A DNA stretch of 64,000 nucleotides from Liopterus haemorrhoidalis (taxonomy: Eukaryota > Arthropoda > Insecta > Coleoptera > Dytiscidae): assembly GCA_963971575.1 (NCBI GenBank), contig OZ020623.1:12154980-12218979 (forward strand), read 5' to 3'. The position numbers and the translations under genes are program-made. The notes below the pieces were generated by a model. The model saw only the letters and a list, made by a program, of their open reading frames with translations. It searched no databases and was not told where the DNA came from. Positions within the stretch are counted from its first letter, which is position 1. Every line of letters starts with the position of its first letter. Shown here one piece after another: positions 62,580 to 64,000 of the stretch.

Positions 62580-62720
62580 ACGTCTATCGCAGCGCTAGGT
62601 TCGGTTAGGTTAATAGAATGCGACCGGAGCGAACTATCTACTTTCTAGTTTAATGATAAAATGTTACCTTAGGTTAGGAAAGTGTCAGGTTAGTAGAACC
62701 GAGTGAAGAAATTAATCACA
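62580..62720 (+). repeat. Relative of the AGGTTAGG / GAGCGAA block
   Basis: TAGGTTCGGTTAGGTTAATAG, CCGGAGCGAACTATCTACTTTC and TAGTTTAATGATAAAATG match the unit of the tandem block at 33578-33830, here as about 1.5 units. Confidence 0.7.
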
Positions 62721-62799
62721 TTATGGAAACCAATAATTAAAATAAAGAATGTTAAATGTTTTTGAATTAAAAGCCATCAAGATAAAAATGTATGCTATA

Positions 62800-63015
62800 C
62801 AGTGGCGGCGCTAGCGGGTGGTCTGGGGGGGGCCCTAGAAGCAGCTCTGGCCCCCCTAGAATTGCTTGGAAAAAAATATATTTTTGAAGTGAGGTCCTTT
62901 TTTTTAGTTCATTACTTGTATTTTCATATGTGAACGATAAAAAAATATTTCCTGCCCCCCCCCCCAATTTTACTCAATTTTTTTGCCCCCCCCCCCAGAT
63001 TTAGCGCCGCCACTG
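62800..63015. mobile_element. hAT MITE with CAGTGGCGGCGCTA ends
   Basis: The inverted ends CAGTGGCGGCGCTAGCGGGT and (reverse complement) CAGTGGCGGCGCTAAATCTG share 14 perfect bases. The flanks ATGCTATA and ATGATATG agree at 6 of 8. The centre holds a GAGGTCC T-run module and poly-C tracts. Confidence 0.85.
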
Positions 63016-63184
63016 ATGATATGTCAATAGATTTTGATAGGCGTGGCTAAAATATTAGTTCTGAACATTCGAATATGACCTTGACTGGACTTCTTTATAT
63101 ATTCCAAGTTTACATAATGTATAACAAGTCGTCAAGAACGAAACGTTGACATGAACACTGATCTATCTTACTTCGGTCACAACG

Positions 63185-63325
63185 TACAATATCGCAAACG
63201 TCCAGCCAAATCCTTGAAACTATGCAGTGAGCCGGTTTATGTAAATTTGATGAGCCGACTTACTTCGGGTGGCGTACTGTACCAACTCAGTGAGCCAGTT
63301 CGTTCATGAATGACACATAACGTAA
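63185..63325 (+). repeat. Diverged right end of the TAGAGATGGG hAT family
   Basis: TCCTTGAAACTATGCAGTGA, GCCGGTTTATG, ACTTCGGGTGGCGTACTG and GAGCCAGTTCGTTCATGAAT follow the order of 6665-6790, ending GACACATAA in place of GACCCATCTCTA. The left end is absent. Confidence 0.72.
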
Positions 63326-63327
63326 AA

Positions 63328-63456
63328 CAGTGGTTCTCAAACTGGGTTCCGCGGTTTCCCAAGGTGCCATAGTTATATTAAAGTGGTGCTGCGAACTTCA
63401 CAGAATAAATTGTTTATATCTTATATTGGGGGTGCTGTCACATTTGAGAACTACTG
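63328..63456. mobile_element. Short hAT MITE, 129 bp
   Basis: CAGTGGTTCTCAAACTGGG and (reverse complement of the right end) CAGTAGTTCTCAAATGTGAC are classical hAT termini. Flanks agree at only 5 of 8, so it is old. Confidence 0.75.
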
Positions 63457-64000
63457 GTGTAGAAGAAGAAAATGCTCTTATTTAGCACCATCCAAAGTCC
63501 AACTGAAGTTCATAATTTGTATTGCGTTTAATTTTAAATCCAACGGTTTTTATTTTCGTTATTCAATCCATTTTCAAAACTATAAAAAAAAACAAAGAAT
63601 CCAATCAATTTTCCTGTAAATTTCTATTTTCCTTTTTGTTAAAAATAAATGAATACGTATTGATCCAAGTATTACAAAATAAAAGAACCGCTTCTATTTT
63701 ACACACCCCTGAATTACATAATTTGTGCTGCCATCTGTGGATATTTTACGGAACTCTTCTAAAGGTATACTAGCGTCAGCACCATCTAGTTGTCACTCTA
63801 AATAATTTATTGATATAGTTTTTTCCTTTTGAATAAATTATGTGTTGTAGATAATTTATATATTAAATTGTTCTTACGATTTGTTAGACACGAAATGTTT
63901 AGCAAATATACGTAAATATTTATGAAGAATCAATGATATAGCAGACTTTATGAAATATTTGTGATATTTTAAAAATACTTATGACATAGCTTTATTTAGA
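63457..64000. other. No gene recognised
   Basis: This is AT-rich sequence to the window edge. The two overlapping open frames (63383-63773) have no domain, and the first starts inside the short hAT MITE. Confidence 0.4.

Overview
This window is insect nuclear DNA: AT-rich, with one intron-split host gene in a sea of transposable-element relics. The evidence for an insect is the mix of mariner (DD41D and DD34D), Tc1, hAT, piggyBac and PIF/Harbinger relics, LINE reverse-transcriptase fragments with ATT tails, and a tRNA-derived SINE. I cannot name the species. There are no bacterial operons, CRISPR arrays, rRNA genes or convincing intact tRNA genes.

The single convincing host gene is on the minus strand at 49198-55164. 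Its four exons (90, 242, 147 and 133 nt) join with canonical GT/AG sites in phase to give a complete 203-residue Maf/ASMTL-type nucleotide pyrophosphatase. Introns 1 and 2 are swollen by transposons, including a ZBED-like hAT fossil with a Harbinger-type MITE inside it.

Layout. 0-5.4 kb: a decayed DD41D mariner with 100-bp inverted repeats, then a Tc1-fragment element. 5.5-8.5 kb: a hAT element containing a second hAT that carries a 46-bp tandem array, then a piggyBac relic with a MITE inside. 9-17.3 kb: copies of a repeat with a CAGA microsatellite and a tRNA-like module, plus an intact-ORF DD41D mariner (11465-12774). 17.3-28.4 kb: LINE and Harbinger fossils, a second DD41D copy, two opposed 1.1-kb hAT derivatives and a tandem pair of Harbinger-type MITEs. 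28.8-36.2 kb: a piggyBac-like element, a fold-back element, and an element with tandem repeats inside its termini. 37-44.5 kb: a third DD41D copy, a THAP-associated MITE, LINE and ATT repeats, a 121-bp satellite, a hAT element and a DD34D mariner pseudogene. 44.5-49.1 kb: a 150-bp tandem array, a duplicated ~1.1-kb block and a SINE. 49.2-55.2 kb: the Maf gene. 55.4-64 kb: hAT, THAP and a stack of nested insertions.

The three 1310-bp-type DD41D copies are the youngest-looking autonomous family. Only the 11.5 kb copy has an uninterrupted transposase, and it carries several residues not shared by its siblings. Many insertions are dated relative to one another by clean target-site duplications inside older elements. 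I found no clear new defence or enzymatic system. The most unusual material is structural: a repeat family whose internal tRNA-like block varies while its flanks do not, a dispersed ~60-bp palindromic motif, a dyad-rich satellite, and an element whose inverted repeats are built of short tandem repeats.
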